From positions 1 to 39,512 of the IMG/VR virus record IMGVR_UViG_3300028025_003712: a stretch of DNA of 39,512 nt; one strand, written 5' to 3'. The notes below the pieces were generated by a model. The model was not told where the DNA came from and did no database searches. It worked only from the letters and a program-made list of their open reading frames with translations. Position numbers and translations under genes: made by a program. This document shows, piece by piece, positions 30,694 to 39,512 of this stretch. Position 1 is the stretch's first letter, and the number at the start of each line of letters is the position of its first letter. The DNA is from a virus.

Positions 30694-32109
30694 TTAGTTT
30701 TTGAACAAGAAGAAGTTGTTAGCACCTAAAGTACACAACGCTCTCTCTGATAAGAAGTGAACTTGCATAGCATCCAAGTCGCTTGTAGTTGCACCACCAG
30801 CAGAACCAGTGATCCAAGTTTTGTAACGACGATCTTCAGTTTCGCTAGCTCTATAACGAACGTGCAAGAATGGACGTTTAGCGTTCTTGCCTAAAACTTG
30901 GTCATAAACAGTAGTAGAACCAGCTGGTACTAATACGCCATTTACAACACCACCGTTAATTCCACCACGCAAAGTAGCGTCGTTAAGGTATTTCCAGTCT
31001 GTTTTGTAGAACTCATATCCACGCTTGAATCCTTTGAAGCCTAAGTTCAATGCCATGTTCTCGTCGTTGTCAAACAAACCGTAGCTTGTTCCACCAGAAC
31101 CGTAGCTGTTTTGAGCAGCCAACATGTCATCAATGTCAAAAGAGAACTGACGATTAACAAACAATGCATTCTCTTGGATAGCACCTTGCTTGTCAAGGCG
31201 TTGGATGATTGCATCAAAGTCAGCTAAGCTAGTTGGGTTTCCACCGCCCCAAACGTTACCACGACTGTTGATTACGTAGAACATACCTTCAGATCCTTTG
31301 TTTCCTACATCTCCAGTTACAGCAATTGCTCCAGATCCAGATTCAGCAGGAACTGCTTCAACCATAGACATTTCTAAGTAGTCGTCAAAACGCAAACGAG
31401 TTTCGTGTTCTGATTTAATGTACCACAAATATCCTGTAGCGCCATTTTCAGTAGTAACTTCTACCCATCCAATTTGAGCCATGTCAGAACCAGATACTTC
31501 GTATTTATCTTTGATGATAATTGGGCTATTAGAGAAAATGTCATCCTGACCCTCTAAAGAACCAACCATTCCGTTAGAACCTTTTTTGAATTCAGAACCA
31601 TAAACGAAAGCAGTAATATCGTCAAGGCCAGTATCAGGAATAGTTCCACCATTTTGAGCATAGTAAGCTACTTTAAATGTCAATGGAGCAGATCCACCAA
31701 CGTTTACCTCTGTGATGATTGCTTTGTCTGAGTTAGATGTGGTATTGTGAGACAAGAACACAGTTTGACCAACTCTGAAGTTACAAGCAGTAATGGTTGG
31801 ATCAGCAACGGTTAGCGTAGCTGTATCGTTACCTACACCATAAGCGATAGAGCACGCTCTATACTTAGTGTGCAAACGACCTTGCTCTGCCCATTTGATT
31901 AAGTCGGAGTTACTTGGCATCTCTGCGCCGACCATACGCAAGAAAGATGCAATTGAACGATTACCATATCTTTCAAATTCCGCTTCGTATGTATCAGGTA
32001 AGTACTGATTTAAGAAGTTGAAATTGGTAATGTAGTTTGAAGGCAATGTAGCCTTTACGGATGAGGGGGTTATTGCGAAACCCGGACTCGCTTGAACTGA
32101 ACCAGCCAT
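30694..32109 (-). CDS. Major capsid protein
   Basis: A 471-residue protein with balanced alpha/beta content, the length of HK97-fold capsid proteins of podovirus-like and crAss-like phages. The N-terminal arm (about 30 residues) is followed by a helix with LNQYLPDTYEAEFERYGN, then a beta insertion rich in Thr and Val (about 90-170). A long central region carries the acidic helix RFDDYLEMSMVEAVP, and the C-terminal domain has KRPFLHVRYRASET. It follows a scaffold-like gene and precedes a strong terminator, and its A-rich leader suits strong translation; codon choice differs from its neighbours (more CGT/CGC Arg). The identity is inferred from order, size and composition. Confidence 0.8.
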   Translation of the reverse strand: MAGSVQASPGFAITPSSVKATLPSNYITNFNFLNQYLPDTYEAEFERYGNRSIASFLRMVGAEMPSNSDLIKWAEQGRLHTKYRACSIAYGVGNDTATLTVADPTITACNFRVGQTVFLSHNTTSNSDKAIITEVNVGGSAPLTFKVAYYAQNGGTIPDTGLDDITAFVYGSEFKKGSNGMVGSLEGQDDIFSNSPIIIKDKYEVSGSDMAQIGWVEVTTENGATGYLWYIKSEHETRLRFDDYLEMSMVEAVPAESGSGAIAVTGDVGNKGSEGMFYVINSRGNVWGGGNPTSLADFDAIIQRLDKQGAIQENALFVNRQFSFDIDDMLAAQNSYGSGGTSYGLFDNDENMALNLGFKGFKRGYEFYKTDWKYLNDATLRGGINGGVVNGVLVPAGSTTVYDQVLGKNAKRPFLHVRYRASETEDRRYKTWITGSAGGATTSDLDAMQVHFLSERALCTLGANNFFLFKN

Positions 32110-32127
32110 GTTTTTCTTTTTTTGTTT

Positions 32128-33216
32128 TTATTTTTTGCTTTTTATAATCAATCTATTGCCATGACTACTGTCCAATGCGGTTATCTTCATTCCTCCCTTA
32201 GATAAGTTCTCTGGCATAACCCTGGCGTTCATATCTATGTTCTTCGTTTCCCTTGCTAGTGAATCTACCGCCTCAGATTTTCCCTGATCGTAGAAGTATT
32301 TTGCAAAGGACTCTGGATTTCTTGCAACCGCAATCGCCCTATGATAAGCAGCTGGATCTTTAATAAAACCTCTGTCATCTAAAAATGTCTTGATGAACTC
32401 GGTCAAATTAGACTGATCCTTCTTAAGTGCGTCAGCTTCTCCTGGCTTGTAAACAAATTCACTGTCTCCAACCTTGAATCCAAAACCTTTGAATTCGCTA
32501 GAGAATAGTTCGTTAGTTTTTTGCTCGAAGTACTTAGCTCTCTCGATTTGTGCTTGTTCAGCGTCTTTGGCACTCTGGGCATATTGCTTAAAGGCGTTAT
32601 ATGCTTCTTTTTCGTCATCCGGAATATTAACAACTCTTGACTCAAGAGGTGTCTTATACTTTTCCTTCATCTCATTAAAGTAGCTTTTAGCCTTTGTAAG
32701 CTCTTGCTTGTGCGCTATTCTTTTCTTCTTAATATCCCTTTCGTCGTCGATGTCTTCATCATACTTGAATCTTGTTTCTAATTCAAATGAGATTTCCTCG
32801 TCGTCAAGTTCAGGGTTATTTTGCTTGTAGTACTCGAATAGCAATCTATTTGGATCTTCGCTATCAAAGTCTCTGTTAACCTTAACAAAGTCATCGATAC
32901 CTCGACCCGTTTCCTTCTTGAATTTCAAAAATAAAGATACATCCTCTGGAAGCTCTTCAGACTCTTGTCTTGCCTGAAACAAGTCCTCCACGGTGTTGAT
33001 CTCTTTATTATATCTATTCTTAATAAAGGACAGAACGTCATTTTCTTCAATCTCCCTTTCTACAACCTTACTTTCCTGAAGGTCTATAATTGGGGTTTCT
33101 TCGTTAGCAATTTCTTGCTTTGTTTCTTGCTCGTGTTTATCCAGTAATTCCTGTTCGATTTGTTGAACAGATTTTTCTTCACCGAATTCTACAGCCTTAA
33201 CTTGTTTGAATTCCAT
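32128..33216 (-). CDS. Scaffolding protein candidate
   Basis: A 362-residue, highly charged protein with Glu, Lys and Asp making up much of residues 10-240. It is almost entirely helical with coiled-coil patterns (EQELLDKHEQETKQEIANEE, AYNAFKQYAQSAKDAEQAQ), and has a basic C-terminal tail that could bind the capsid protein. This is the usual profile of a phage scaffold protein, and it lies directly between portal and capsid genes. A protease domain is not evident. Its promoter has both elements (33237-33244 and TTTG at the -33 site). Confidence 0.65.
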   Translation of the reverse strand: MEFKQVKAVEFGEEKSVQQIEQELLDKHEQETKQEIANEETPIIDLQESKVVEREIEENDVLSFIKNRYNKEINTVEDLFQARQESEELPEDVSLFLKFKKETGRGIDDFVKVNRDFDSEDPNRLLFEYYKQNNPELDDEEISFELETRFKYDEDIDDERDIKKKRIAHKQELTKAKSYFNEMKEKYKTPLESRVVNIPDDEKEAYNAFKQYAQSAKDAEQAQIERAKYFEQKTNELFSSEFKGFGFKVGDSEFVYKPGEADALKKDQSNLTEFIKTFLDDRGFIKDPAAYHRAIAVARNPESFAKYFYDQGKSEAVDSLARETKNIDMNARVMPENLSKGGMKITALDSSHGNRLIIKSKK

Positions 33217-33236
33217 ATTTTATTTAATTTTCGATA

Positions 33237-33268
33237 CAAAAATAGTGATTTTTTTATTGTGGCTCAAA
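33237..33268 (-). promoter_or_regulatory. Bacteroidetes-type promoter for scaffold and capsid genes
   Basis: The - strand reads TTTG (33268-33265), 20 nt, then TATTTTTG (33244-33237), and 20 nt later the ATG at 33216. The -33 box lies within the last codons of the portal gene. Confidence 0.7.
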
Positions 33269-35689
33269 CTGCCCCAAATCAAAACCGTCTAGAGAATCTT
33301 CGTTTGATTCAAAATCAATTGGAGGGGTGTCCTTCTTTCTCTGATCAATCATCTTAGATTGATAGGTACTTTGCATTTTAACCCTCTTATCCTTTGCCTC
33401 CTCCTTCTTATTCTCAACTTGTTGTATTGCGCCAACCTTCGCTGTCTCTAATTGCATTTGTAGATCAAACTCCATCTGCATCAAGTTCATCTTAAGTTGA
33501 GCCTCTTGCTTCATTTTCTCGATTTCAAACGCAGACTCAGCTTGCTTCAATTGCGCCTTGCCTTGGTACTCAGCCTGTAGCTGTTCCATCTTAGACTGCG
33601 CAGCCGCTTGAGAAGACTGAATATTTGATTGAGTTTGCATTTCCATTTTTTGCTGCTCAATCTCCATGTCTTGCTTTTGCTTCTTCTTACGCTTCAGTTT
33701 AAGCAATTCGTTTGCTATCTTAATGTTTTTAATCTCACGAATATCAATCGCATCCTCCAATGAGATTTGATCTCTCTGTAGTGATGCCTGAATATTAGCT
33801 TCTAGTTGAGCTTTTTCCTCTTCGTCAGGAGATACCTCAATGAAGATACCAAAATCATGTAGGTATAGATCCTTGATGTCCTCAAGTATACTAACATTGA
33901 TTCTGCCTATTTGATTAATAAGTTCATCCTTAAAATCGGAATATTCAAGAACATCAGATATACGACAAGACAACGCCTCTGCGAGTCTCTTAGTAATAAA
34001 TAACGTACCATCTAAAATATGTCTTGTTGCTGTATTTGAATTTAATGCAGCTAGTTTTTGAACACCAACCAAAGATCTAGGATCTGGCATAGAGCCGTCC
34101 CTAGCCTCATTTAATCCTGTCACGTCACGGATCATACTCAAGTAGTGATTATAAGAGTCGATCAACGCTGTGATCTTTCCTTGGCCACTGTTTGAGTTCA
34201 ACTCCTGAATAGGAACCTTACCCTGATTGTATTCACCGTCTTGGTTGTATGAACGACCAATTACACTACCAGTCTGGAAGTATAACTTAAGCGCGTCCTC
34301 TGGATTGTATGCTGCGCCATTTCCAAGGTCAACCTCATTTACACCGTCAGCATCAATATACACACCATCCGGCACAACTTTAGCAATAACTTGTTGCAGC
34401 TTTAAGTGAGTGATCTGAATTAGATCCGCAAATGTGATCATTCGTCTTGTTAACGACTCAATGACACCCTTGTACATTCTAGGCGCCATCGCAACATAGT
34501 TTGGAAGAGCATACTGCGTCGCTGACTTAGGTCTCACCATGTTCTTGCTCAACTCCCACTTAAGTAGGTAGCTAGAGCCCAACACCATAATACCTTCGTA
34601 CCACACGTCAATTCTCTTCTCTATTCTTTCGAATCTTTCTTCAACTCCCTGTGGAGGATTGAACGTGTCGTCTTTTCTAATTACCCTTGTTCCACCGTTG
34701 TCTAAGAATTTCTTTTTGAAAACAAAGCTCTTGTCGGTTTTATAATTAAAGTATAGAAGAGTAACGATGTCACGATCAAATAAAGTATTTCTGTAAGGTC
34801 TAATAACATTGTACTGAGTGAACCAGATGCTACTTAGCTTTGATATCTTGTCAAGATCTTCCTTGGTAATATTTGGGTCAATCTTAATCAACTCAGAGAT
34901 ATGCACCTGCTTAATCTCTCCAAAGTAGAAGCAATCCTCAAATGTTGGAGACTCAGTGTAAGAATAAACAACAGACGCAGGGTCAACGTATTCAACTTTG
35001 ATGCCGGCGCCTGGTAAGAAGTTGTGCTTCACCATGCCCACACCAAGAACAGTCATGTCATAATCTACCCTTCTTTTTATCTCAATGTATCTGTTTTGCT
35101 CAAGAATTGTGTTGATCGCTTCTTCTTCCGCGATCTCAATGCCTGGCTTATATTCGATTTGCATGTGCAAGTCAAGCTCTTTATCTGTCTCTGGTAAAGA
35201 CTGTGGATCTACGTTAAATGCATTGATGCCAAATTGCTCTTGCGTTTGATTCAGAATATCCTTAGCGACCATGTCTTTCTCAATCGTCTCCTTAAAAGAA
35301 GATCTCTTGTCGGTTGCTAATTGATCCTGCGCGAATGCCTTGATAGAGAATAATCTATCTGACATACCGTTTACAACAATATCAACAAACTTAGGGATAA
35401 TAGGTACTGGCTCCCAGTTTAGATTCAAGTACGACAAGTCGCCATCAATCGCCAACTCGTCCTTGTACTTTTGAACAGGCTGCTCCCCTCTAGCGTATAA
35501 TCTTAACTTATGAAATTCAATCCATTGGTTATAGAACCTACAGCTATTTGTGTCTCTCCTGAACCACTCATATGAAATTGCTCTACCTACCCTAAGTCCA
35601 TAATCAGCGGATGCTTTTTCTGCATCTGTCGCTAGCTGACTTGGGAATGTGGTTGGGCTTATTAAGTCCGATGCTGTTTTGTCTATCAT
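33254..35689 (-). CDS. Portal protein
   Basis: An 811-residue protein. The N-terminal 600 residues are mixed alpha/beta with the clustered aromatic and basic segments of portal proteins; the C-terminal part (about 640-770) is a long Gln/Lys/Glu-rich helix (QKQDMEIEQQKMEMQTQ) that would form the barrel or crown. The last 20 residues are acidic. The length is similar to crAss-like portals, as I recall. It forms the ring through which DNA enters and leaves. Its start overlaps the terminase stop by 4 nt (ATGA), and the order terminase, portal, scaffold, capsid is standard for tailed phages. Confidence 0.82.
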   Translation of the reverse strand: MIDKTASDLISPTTFPSQLATDAEKASADYGLRVGRAISYEWFRRDTNSCRFYNQWIEFHKLRLYARGEQPVQKYKDELAIDGDLSYLNLNWEPVPIIPKFVDIVVNGMSDRLFSIKAFAQDQLATDKRSSFKETIEKDMVAKDILNQTQEQFGINAFNVDPQSLPETDKELDLHMQIEYKPGIEIAEEEAINTILEQNRYIEIKRRVDYDMTVLGVGMVKHNFLPGAGIKVEYVDPASVVYSYTESPTFEDCFYFGEIKQVHISELIKIDPNITKEDLDKISKLSSIWFTQYNVIRPYRNTLFDRDIVTLLYFNYKTDKSFVFKKKFLDNGGTRVIRKDDTFNPPQGVEERFERIEKRIDVWYEGIMVLGSSYLLKWELSKNMVRPKSATQYALPNYVAMAPRMYKGVIESLTRRMITFADLIQITHLKLQQVIAKVVPDGVYIDADGVNEVDLGNGAAYNPEDALKLYFQTGSVIGRSYNQDGEYNQGKVPIQELNSNSGQGKITALIDSYNHYLSMIRDVTGLNEARDGSMPDPRSLVGVQKLAALNSNTATRHILDGTLFITKRLAEALSCRISDVLEYSDFKDELINQIGRINVSILEDIKDLYLHDFGIFIEVSPDEEEKAQLEANIQASLQRDQISLEDAIDIREIKNIKIANELLKLKRKKKQKQDMEIEQQKMEMQTQSNIQSSQAAAQSKMEQLQAEYQGKAQLKQAESAFEIEKMKQEAQLKMNLMQMEFDLQMQLETAKVGAIQQVENKKEEAKDKRVKMQSTYQSKMIDQRKKDTPPIDFESNEDSLDGFDLGQFEPQ

Positions 35690-37899
35690 TTGTCGATTAT
35701 TCTACTATTATACCCCTCATTCTGGTATCTCGCAAATTTAATGCTTATTTTTGATTCTTTTTTTTCTGGAACGTACAAATGCTTTTGATTTGCCATGATT
35801 GCCAGTCCGCTACTGATTGTTGCGTCAAATTTTGTCCTGTTGTTAATATCAAACCTCGCCCAGTCCTCAAGTGTCCTAGTAAAATACATTGAACCCATCT
35901 CATCAGAATCTCTATACGTTCCCTCCATATCCATGCCCACGTGTTTCTCAACGTAGGTCTCAATAGCGGACGCGTGAGACTGTTTTACGTCCTCAGATGA
36001 GTTAGGTATACCCCCGAGCTCTTTCTCTGTCTTAGAGAGCTTGCTGATGTGTTTGTCGGGTCTATTCATACAAAACGCACGATAGCCCCTGTTCTTAAAG
36101 TGATAAAGTAGCCTTGGTTTGTTATTCTCCACAAGCACGGGCATACCATAAAAGAAGCAAGCCATCAACACCTCCTCAAAGAATATCTCTGCCGTTTGTG
36201 GCCTGGCAACATACTCCAGGAAGAATTCATTACTCGGAGCCTCTTCCATGTTGAACTTCGTCATGCCGTGCAAGGACCCGTTAGATCCGCCACCGCCTAC
36301 AACTCCTGAGATGTCATATGGGTCACAGCCAAATGCGCCTAGGTGTTCATTGCCAGGGGCGAATGTGGACCCTCTTCTTACGACCCTATTTCTAAGGTTC
36401 ACATTGGGCACCCACGAGATTAAGAACCTACCCTTTCTGTCGGGTGTCCAAATAACCTCTGAGTCCTTTATGCCGTCCCTCCAGTGAAAATACCCACGAG
36501 TTAACACTCGGTCCTTTATTAAAGACTCATTGTAGTCAATCTGTTGGTAGATCTTGGTTAAGTTAAATAGTGACGCCTTACTCTCGTCCCTGAACGCATG
36601 CGACTCTGTGCGTGGGTACTGTCTGTAAAATTCATTTAAGTCGTCTGGATCAGACTTCTTTGCTGCTACCTCATTGTTCCAGTACTCAATGACACCTATC
36701 TTGATCCATCCACCATCAATACCCTTAATTGGTTTGCTTGGTGTTGTCAGTACAGGATGCCCATACTCGTCAATGTAGCCCTCAAAGTTCCATTCCATAG
36801 GAATGAATAGAGAATATAGTCCACTCTTTGTTTGGCCATTCTCATTTCTTTTGTTTGGATCAGAGTCCTCATATAGTTTTTTAAAATTAGATCCACCTTT
36901 ATCTAGCGCATTTGATGTAGAACCCATCATGCACTTGCCGACAATCCTACTACCAAGCCTCAAACATGTCTTTGTGACACGCCAGTTATTTTGTATGTTA
37001 TTAGGAGCCAACCACTTACCGCTCTCATCCTGGATGAGCATCCTAAGCTTTTCACCGTCATAGCTATTGTCTCCTGTGTTCTTCCAGTCAATTGTGGTGT
37101 TAAGTCCCTCTAGGCTATCCTCGTCAACTTTAGCAATACTCTTTCTGGTGAACTTAGACGCAGGCACCCTGTAGGCTAGCTCCGTCTTTGGCTTGTCCAT
37201 ACCGTCTTGGATTGGCTTGAAGAAGAACGGGTAGTTGATCGATATGTTTACCACCTTGTCCGTGAACATCTTCTTTGCGTCGTCTCCCGTCTTAGATAGT
37301 ATACCGAACCTGGCATCTTTAGTGATTGTTGCCTGATTGACCATCTCTGCGCTACTCATAAATGAGAAACCAGATCGACGATTCTTTAAGTAGCACATAC
37401 CAAAGCACCTATCGTCGGCCCTACACGCCTCCCAGTATATAAAGAACACGCGGTTACTCTCACGAAAGTCAGGTAGACCCACGTCAATCTTTGACCACTG
37501 TAGGTACATGTAGTGCGTGCCCGTGATATACGTTGGCACCTTATTGTTCATAAACCAAAGGCCATTATCCCTCCGGTTAAACTCTTCATCAATATAACTG
37601 TCCCAGGTGGCCTTAAAATTATTGTCGGTCCTATCCCAGTCAAATATTGTCTTGATCCTTTGGAGCTCTTTTGGGTATGGCTTAGCCTCCCATCTGTTGT
37701 CGGTATTGACAACCTCCCCAGACAACTTGGGTAGGCCTATCTTGACGCCATTGATATTATATATATCGCCAAGGGTTCCATCTTTAGATATAATGACAAT
37801 ATCGAATTCTTCATTGTATCCATAGTCCCATTTTCTTGAGTCGTTTGCCTTCTCAAGTCTTTTCTTGTTAACAATATCTTTCTCAATTGTATATAGCAT
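35686..37899 (-). CDS. terL: Terminase large subunit
   Basis: A 737-residue packaging motor. An atypical Walker A (LKNRRSGFSF, about residues 165-175) is followed by Walker B LIQDES near 283-290, so the ATPase domain covers about 100-330. A nuclease-type segment begins with GCDPYD near 520-526, where the first Asp would bind metal, and ends with acidic residues near 630-660. Length and motif spacing fit large terminases of podovirus-like and crAss-like phages. It would translocate DNA into the prohead and cut concatemers. It overlaps the portal gene by 4 nt and begins at the stop of the small candidate subunit. Confidence 0.85.
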   Translation of the reverse strand: MLYTIEKDIVNKKRLEKANDSRKWDYGYNEEFDIVIISKDGTLGDIYNINGVKIGLPKLSGEVVNTDNRWEAKPYPKELQRIKTIFDWDRTDNNFKATWDSYIDEEFNRRDNGLWFMNNKVPTYITGTHYMYLQWSKIDVGLPDFRESNRVFFIYWEACRADDRCFGMCYLKNRRSGFSFMSSAEMVNQATITKDARFGILSKTGDDAKKMFTDKVVNISINYPFFFKPIQDGMDKPKTELAYRVPASKFTRKSIAKVDEDSLEGLNTTIDWKNTGDNSYDGEKLRMLIQDESGKWLAPNNIQNNWRVTKTCLRLGSRIVGKCMMGSTSNALDKGGSNFKKLYEDSDPNKRNENGQTKSGLYSLFIPMEWNFEGYIDEYGHPVLTTPSKPIKGIDGGWIKIGVIEYWNNEVAAKKSDPDDLNEFYRQYPRTESHAFRDESKASLFNLTKIYQQIDYNESLIKDRVLTRGYFHWRDGIKDSEVIWTPDRKGRFLISWVPNVNLRNRVVRRGSTFAPGNEHLGAFGCDPYDISGVVGGGGSNGSLHGMTKFNMEEAPSNEFFLEYVARPQTAEIFFEEVLMACFFYGMPVLVENNKPRLLYHFKNRGYRAFCMNRPDKHISKLSKTEKELGGIPNSSEDVKQSHASAIETYVEKHVGMDMEGTYRDSDEMGSMYFTRTLEDWARFDINNRTKFDATISSGLAIMANQKHLYVPEKKESKISIKFARYQNEGYNSRIIDK

Positions 37900-38168
37900 T
37901 ATTTGCCTCTTCTCTCTGCAAATCCGCCTTTCTTCTCGGCGATTTGCACATTACCTGTGATTATGTTGCGCTCTTCCTCAATTCTATTTAGAATCTCAAA
38001 CGCATCAAATATGGCTAGCTTCTTAGTTGCCGCGGCGTTCTTTAGTTTGTCTGCCGACAATGCATCCTCGTCCTTTATTGGAATGTCTTCTTTCGCAACA
38101 CGAATGAGCTCTTTGATGGCCTTCTCTCCGGCCTCTATTATTGCTAGTTTTGTTTCTTCAGCTGTCAT
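37899..38168 (-). CDS. Candidate small terminase subunit
   Basis: An 89-residue all-helical protein with a basic end (KKGGFAERRGK). It lies directly upstream of the large terminase, overlapping it by 1 nt, the standard place for a DNA-recognising small subunit. Helix-turn-helix signs are not clear: the main helices are IIEAGEKAIKELIRVAKEDI and ATKKLAIFDAFEILNRIEEE, which would suit an oligomerising bundle. Size is at the low end for small terminases. The call rests on position. Confidence 0.55.
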   Translation of the reverse strand: MTAEETKLAIIEAGEKAIKELIRVAKEDIPIKDEDALSADKLKNAAATKKLAIFDAFEILNRIEEERNIITGNVQIAEKKGGFAERRGK

Positions 38169-38707
38169 AATAGTATGCAGATATTTTTGTCAAACATTCG
38201 ATATAACTTCTCACCATCAACCTTAAACTCGTACTCAGAGTCTGGCTGAAATGATACGAGCGTCTTCTTGTCAAAAGAGTTTGAGTAGGCGATCTCTCCA
38301 ACGAGATCCTCCTCTATTCCTAGTTCTTTTAGCTCTGATATTTGCTCTTTCTTCAAGGGCCTAACGAAGCAGTATGGAGGGTTTGCCTGCCACTCTCCGC
38401 CATCACTCTTGAATAGATAGAACTGATCCATCTCTAGATAGTATGTATTGTTGATGATATAAGAGAAGCTCTTCTTCTCTCTGCCCTTCATGTCAAAATA
38501 GGATCTGAACACATTGTGATGCACAACGACAGTATCTCCTATCTTTACTGGACCATTGTAGCCCATGGGCACATTAATAACGATTGCAAACCTATTGGTA
38601 GCTTTATGATCCTCCTTCGAGGAACTTACAATAAGGCCATTATCCCTTACATTGTCATAACTCTTGCCGCCAACAGGTTCTACAATAAAGTAGAACGGCG
38701 ATATCAT
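38165..38707 (-). CDS. GroES-like co-chaperonin candidate
   Basis: A 180-residue beta-rich protein. Residues about 1-100 follow the GroES order: FYFIVEPV, then GLIVSSSKEDHK (mobile-loop position), FAIVINVP, VKIGDTVVVHHNV (matching KVGDIVIF of GroES) and a final FYLF. The C-terminal 70 residues are an extra alpha/beta part. Phage GroES analogues such as T4 gp31 let the host chaperonin fold large capsid proteins; placement in the head gene cluster fits. The similarity is by eye, so an unrelated beta barrel is possible. The start overlaps no neighbour; the stop overlaps the candidate small terminase by 4 nt. Confidence 0.5.
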   Translation of the reverse strand: MISPFYFIVEPVGGKSYDNVRDNGLIVSSSKEDHKATNRFAIVINVPMGYNGPVKIGDTVVVHHNVFRSYFDMKGREKKSFSYIINNTYYLEMDQFYLFKSDGGEWQANPPYCFVRPLKKEQISELKELGIEEDLVGEIAYSNSFDKKTLVSFQPDSEYEFKVDGEKLYRMFDKNICILL

Positions 38708-38708
38708 A

Positions 38709-38930
38709 TTAAATAAATTCTATATTAAATTCTACAGAGACAGGCATATTGCTGGAGAACTTCTTCCATGTCACAATTTCCTTCTCTCTCTCAATGTACA
38801 CAACAAATGATCCATCATCATTTCCTGAAATATGATGAATCACGTAGCTGCCGTTAAGCACAGTCTGGCCCACAATGTAATTCATCGCGGACTTGTAGTC
38901 TGTGCCTACGGATATCTTTCTTATAATCAT
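38709..38930 (-). CDS. Small phage protein of unknown function
   Basis: A 73-residue beta-rich protein (VLNGSYVIHHISG, GSFVVYIEREKEIVTWKKF). No motif is recognised. It starts 4 nt inside the preceding gene's stop and ends 1 nt before the GroES-like gene, so it is part of the virion operon. Composition suggests a small soluble beta barrel; the role is unknown. Confidence 0.6.
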   Translation of the reverse strand: MIIRKISVGTDYKSAMNYIVGQTVLNGSYVIHHISGNDDGSFVVYIEREKEIVTWKKFSSNMPVSVEFNIEFI

Positions 38931-39184
38931 ATAATTACAACCCAGCCGGATGTTTTCTTTAGGTACAATACCTCAGTGTCTGCCTGAAATACTTGAGCAC
39001 CAGGACTAACTGTCAACGCAAGTCTCGCAGCTTGGTTCGCCACTGTGTATGCGTTTTTGTGTGTATAGTCCTTTAATGCGCTAACTAAAATGTTCACAGT
39101 CTCGTTTGTTGTAGCTTGTGAAGCTAAAAGTTTTTCAAGACCTGTAATGTCTGTATCTAGTGCGTATGTTTCAATCTTAGCCAT
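38927..39184 (-). CDS. Small structural protein with tail-fibre-like C-terminus
   Basis: An 85-residue protein. The first 45 residues are helical; the last 40 (ANQAARLALTVSPGAQVFQ, then ADTEVLYLKKTSGWVVI) match a short beta repeat often seen at the ends of phage fibre and tail proteins, of the form AARxALTxxxGxQVxxxDTxxLYxxxxxxWV. It probably forms part of a trimeric fibre or head appendage. The gene overlaps the coiled-coil gene by 8 nt and the next by 4 nt. Confidence 0.6.
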   Translation of the reverse strand: MAKIETYALDTDITGLEKLLASQATTNETVNILVSALKDYTHKNAYTVANQAARLALTVSPGAQVFQADTEVLYLKKTSGWVVII

Positions 39185-39440
39185 TTTTGTATTCTCCTGT
39201 TTGTAAGTTAATAGTTATGTCACCATATTCTTCAGATAACTCTTTCTGAAACTGGTTTAAATCTTTTGCTACCTCTTCTATTTTAGAGATAAATTCTTTC
39301 TTAGTGAATTCAGCGCTTTCTAACTGAGCTCTAGATCTAGAGATGTTAATCTCTACGTCTGCGATAGACTCCTTTAAGTATCTAAGCTCTCTATTTAGGA
39401 ATGCTAACTTCTCTAACTGGTCTTCTTTGATTTTATTCAT
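39177..39440 (-). CDS. Coiled-coil protein of unknown function
   Basis: I take the ATG at 39440 (87 residues, MNKIKEDQL); a longer frame from 39476 would begin inside the promoter element. The protein is a continuous coiled coil (LAFLNRELRYLKESIADVE, EVAKDLNQFQKELSEEY) with a short C-terminal tail. It may be a virion or assembly factor, as it heads the virion gene block, but no family is recognised. It overlaps the next gene by 8 nt. Confidence 0.65.
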   Translation of the reverse strand: MNKIKEDQLEKLAFLNRELRYLKESIADVEINISRSRAQLESAEFTKKEFISKIEEVAKDLNQFQKELSEEYGDITINLQTGEYKNG

Positions 39441-39465
39441 TTTTAAATACTTTGTATAATACGTA

Positions 39466-39473
39466 CAAAAGTA
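39466..39473 (-). promoter_or_regulatory. Promoter -7 element at the head of the virion gene block
   Basis: The - strand reads TACTTTTG, 25 nt before the ATG at 39440. It lies in AT-rich DNA at the window edge, so a -33 box cannot be judged well. Confidence 0.55.
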
Positions 39474-39512
39474 CAACTAAAATCAGAATATAAAAATACT
39501 TATTGTTTTTTA

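Noticed and set aside
39441-39476. Longer start (39476) for the coiled-coil protein
   Set aside because: It would begin inside the TAnnTTTG element, and the extra residues do not continue the coiled coil.

Overview
The window looks like part of the genome of a tailed double-stranded DNA phage that infects a Bacteroidetes (Flavobacterium-like) host. The evidence is a dense coding layout with ATGA-type overlaps, a complete virion gene block (terminase, portal, scaffold-like, capsid, connectors, giant tail and internal proteins), an AT-rich sequence, and repeated TAnnTTTG motifs in front of genes, which is the -7 element of Bacteroidetes promoters. The gene order and large proteins resemble podovirus-like or crAss-like phages. 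That placement is inference and was not checked by a search. No integrase, DNA polymerase or lysis gene is recognisable here.

Left arm, 1 to 9162, all on the + strand: the 3' end of an unidentified gene, a hotdog acyl-CoA thioesterase, three small proteins (two with strong Shine-Dalgarno sites), a superfamily 2 helicase, a VRR-NUC nuclease, a MazG-like pyrophosphohydrolase and a B12-dependent class II ribonucleotide reductase. Small genes follow, including a RyR-domain protein. Next come about 540 bases without a gene that look like a large structured RNA, ending at a CAT-anticodon tRNA. The rest holds small genes, a repeat-rich intergenic region, a leader terminator and a metallophosphoesterase. 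The theme is nucleotide supply and DNA processing.

Right arm, 39476 down to 9154, all on the - strand: a coiled-coil protein, a small structural protein, a GroES-like protein, a candidate small terminase, large terminase, portal, scaffold-like protein, major capsid protein, two head proteins, two connectors and a 2078-residue modular tail protein. After these come a glycosyltransferase-like protein, a second tail protein, a GNAT-like protein, an Ala/Gln-rich ejection-type protein, a 511-residue internal protein and a 2689-residue polyvalent internal protein. The two arms converge on a shared hairpin at 9136-9175 that lies inside both coding regions.

Transcription signals are unusually readable. 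TAnnTTTG motifs sit just upstream of many starts, four of them exactly 7 nt from the ATG, which implies near-leaderless mRNAs. Two rho-independent terminators lie directly upstream of promoters on either side of the capsid and head-protein genes, so these can be expressed as separate units. The most unusual element is the structured RNA at about 5895-6430. It contains a tRNA-like fold with a long insertion and an H-type pseudoknot, and it lies beside a tRNA, as the large ornate phage RNAs (GOLLD, ROOL) often do.
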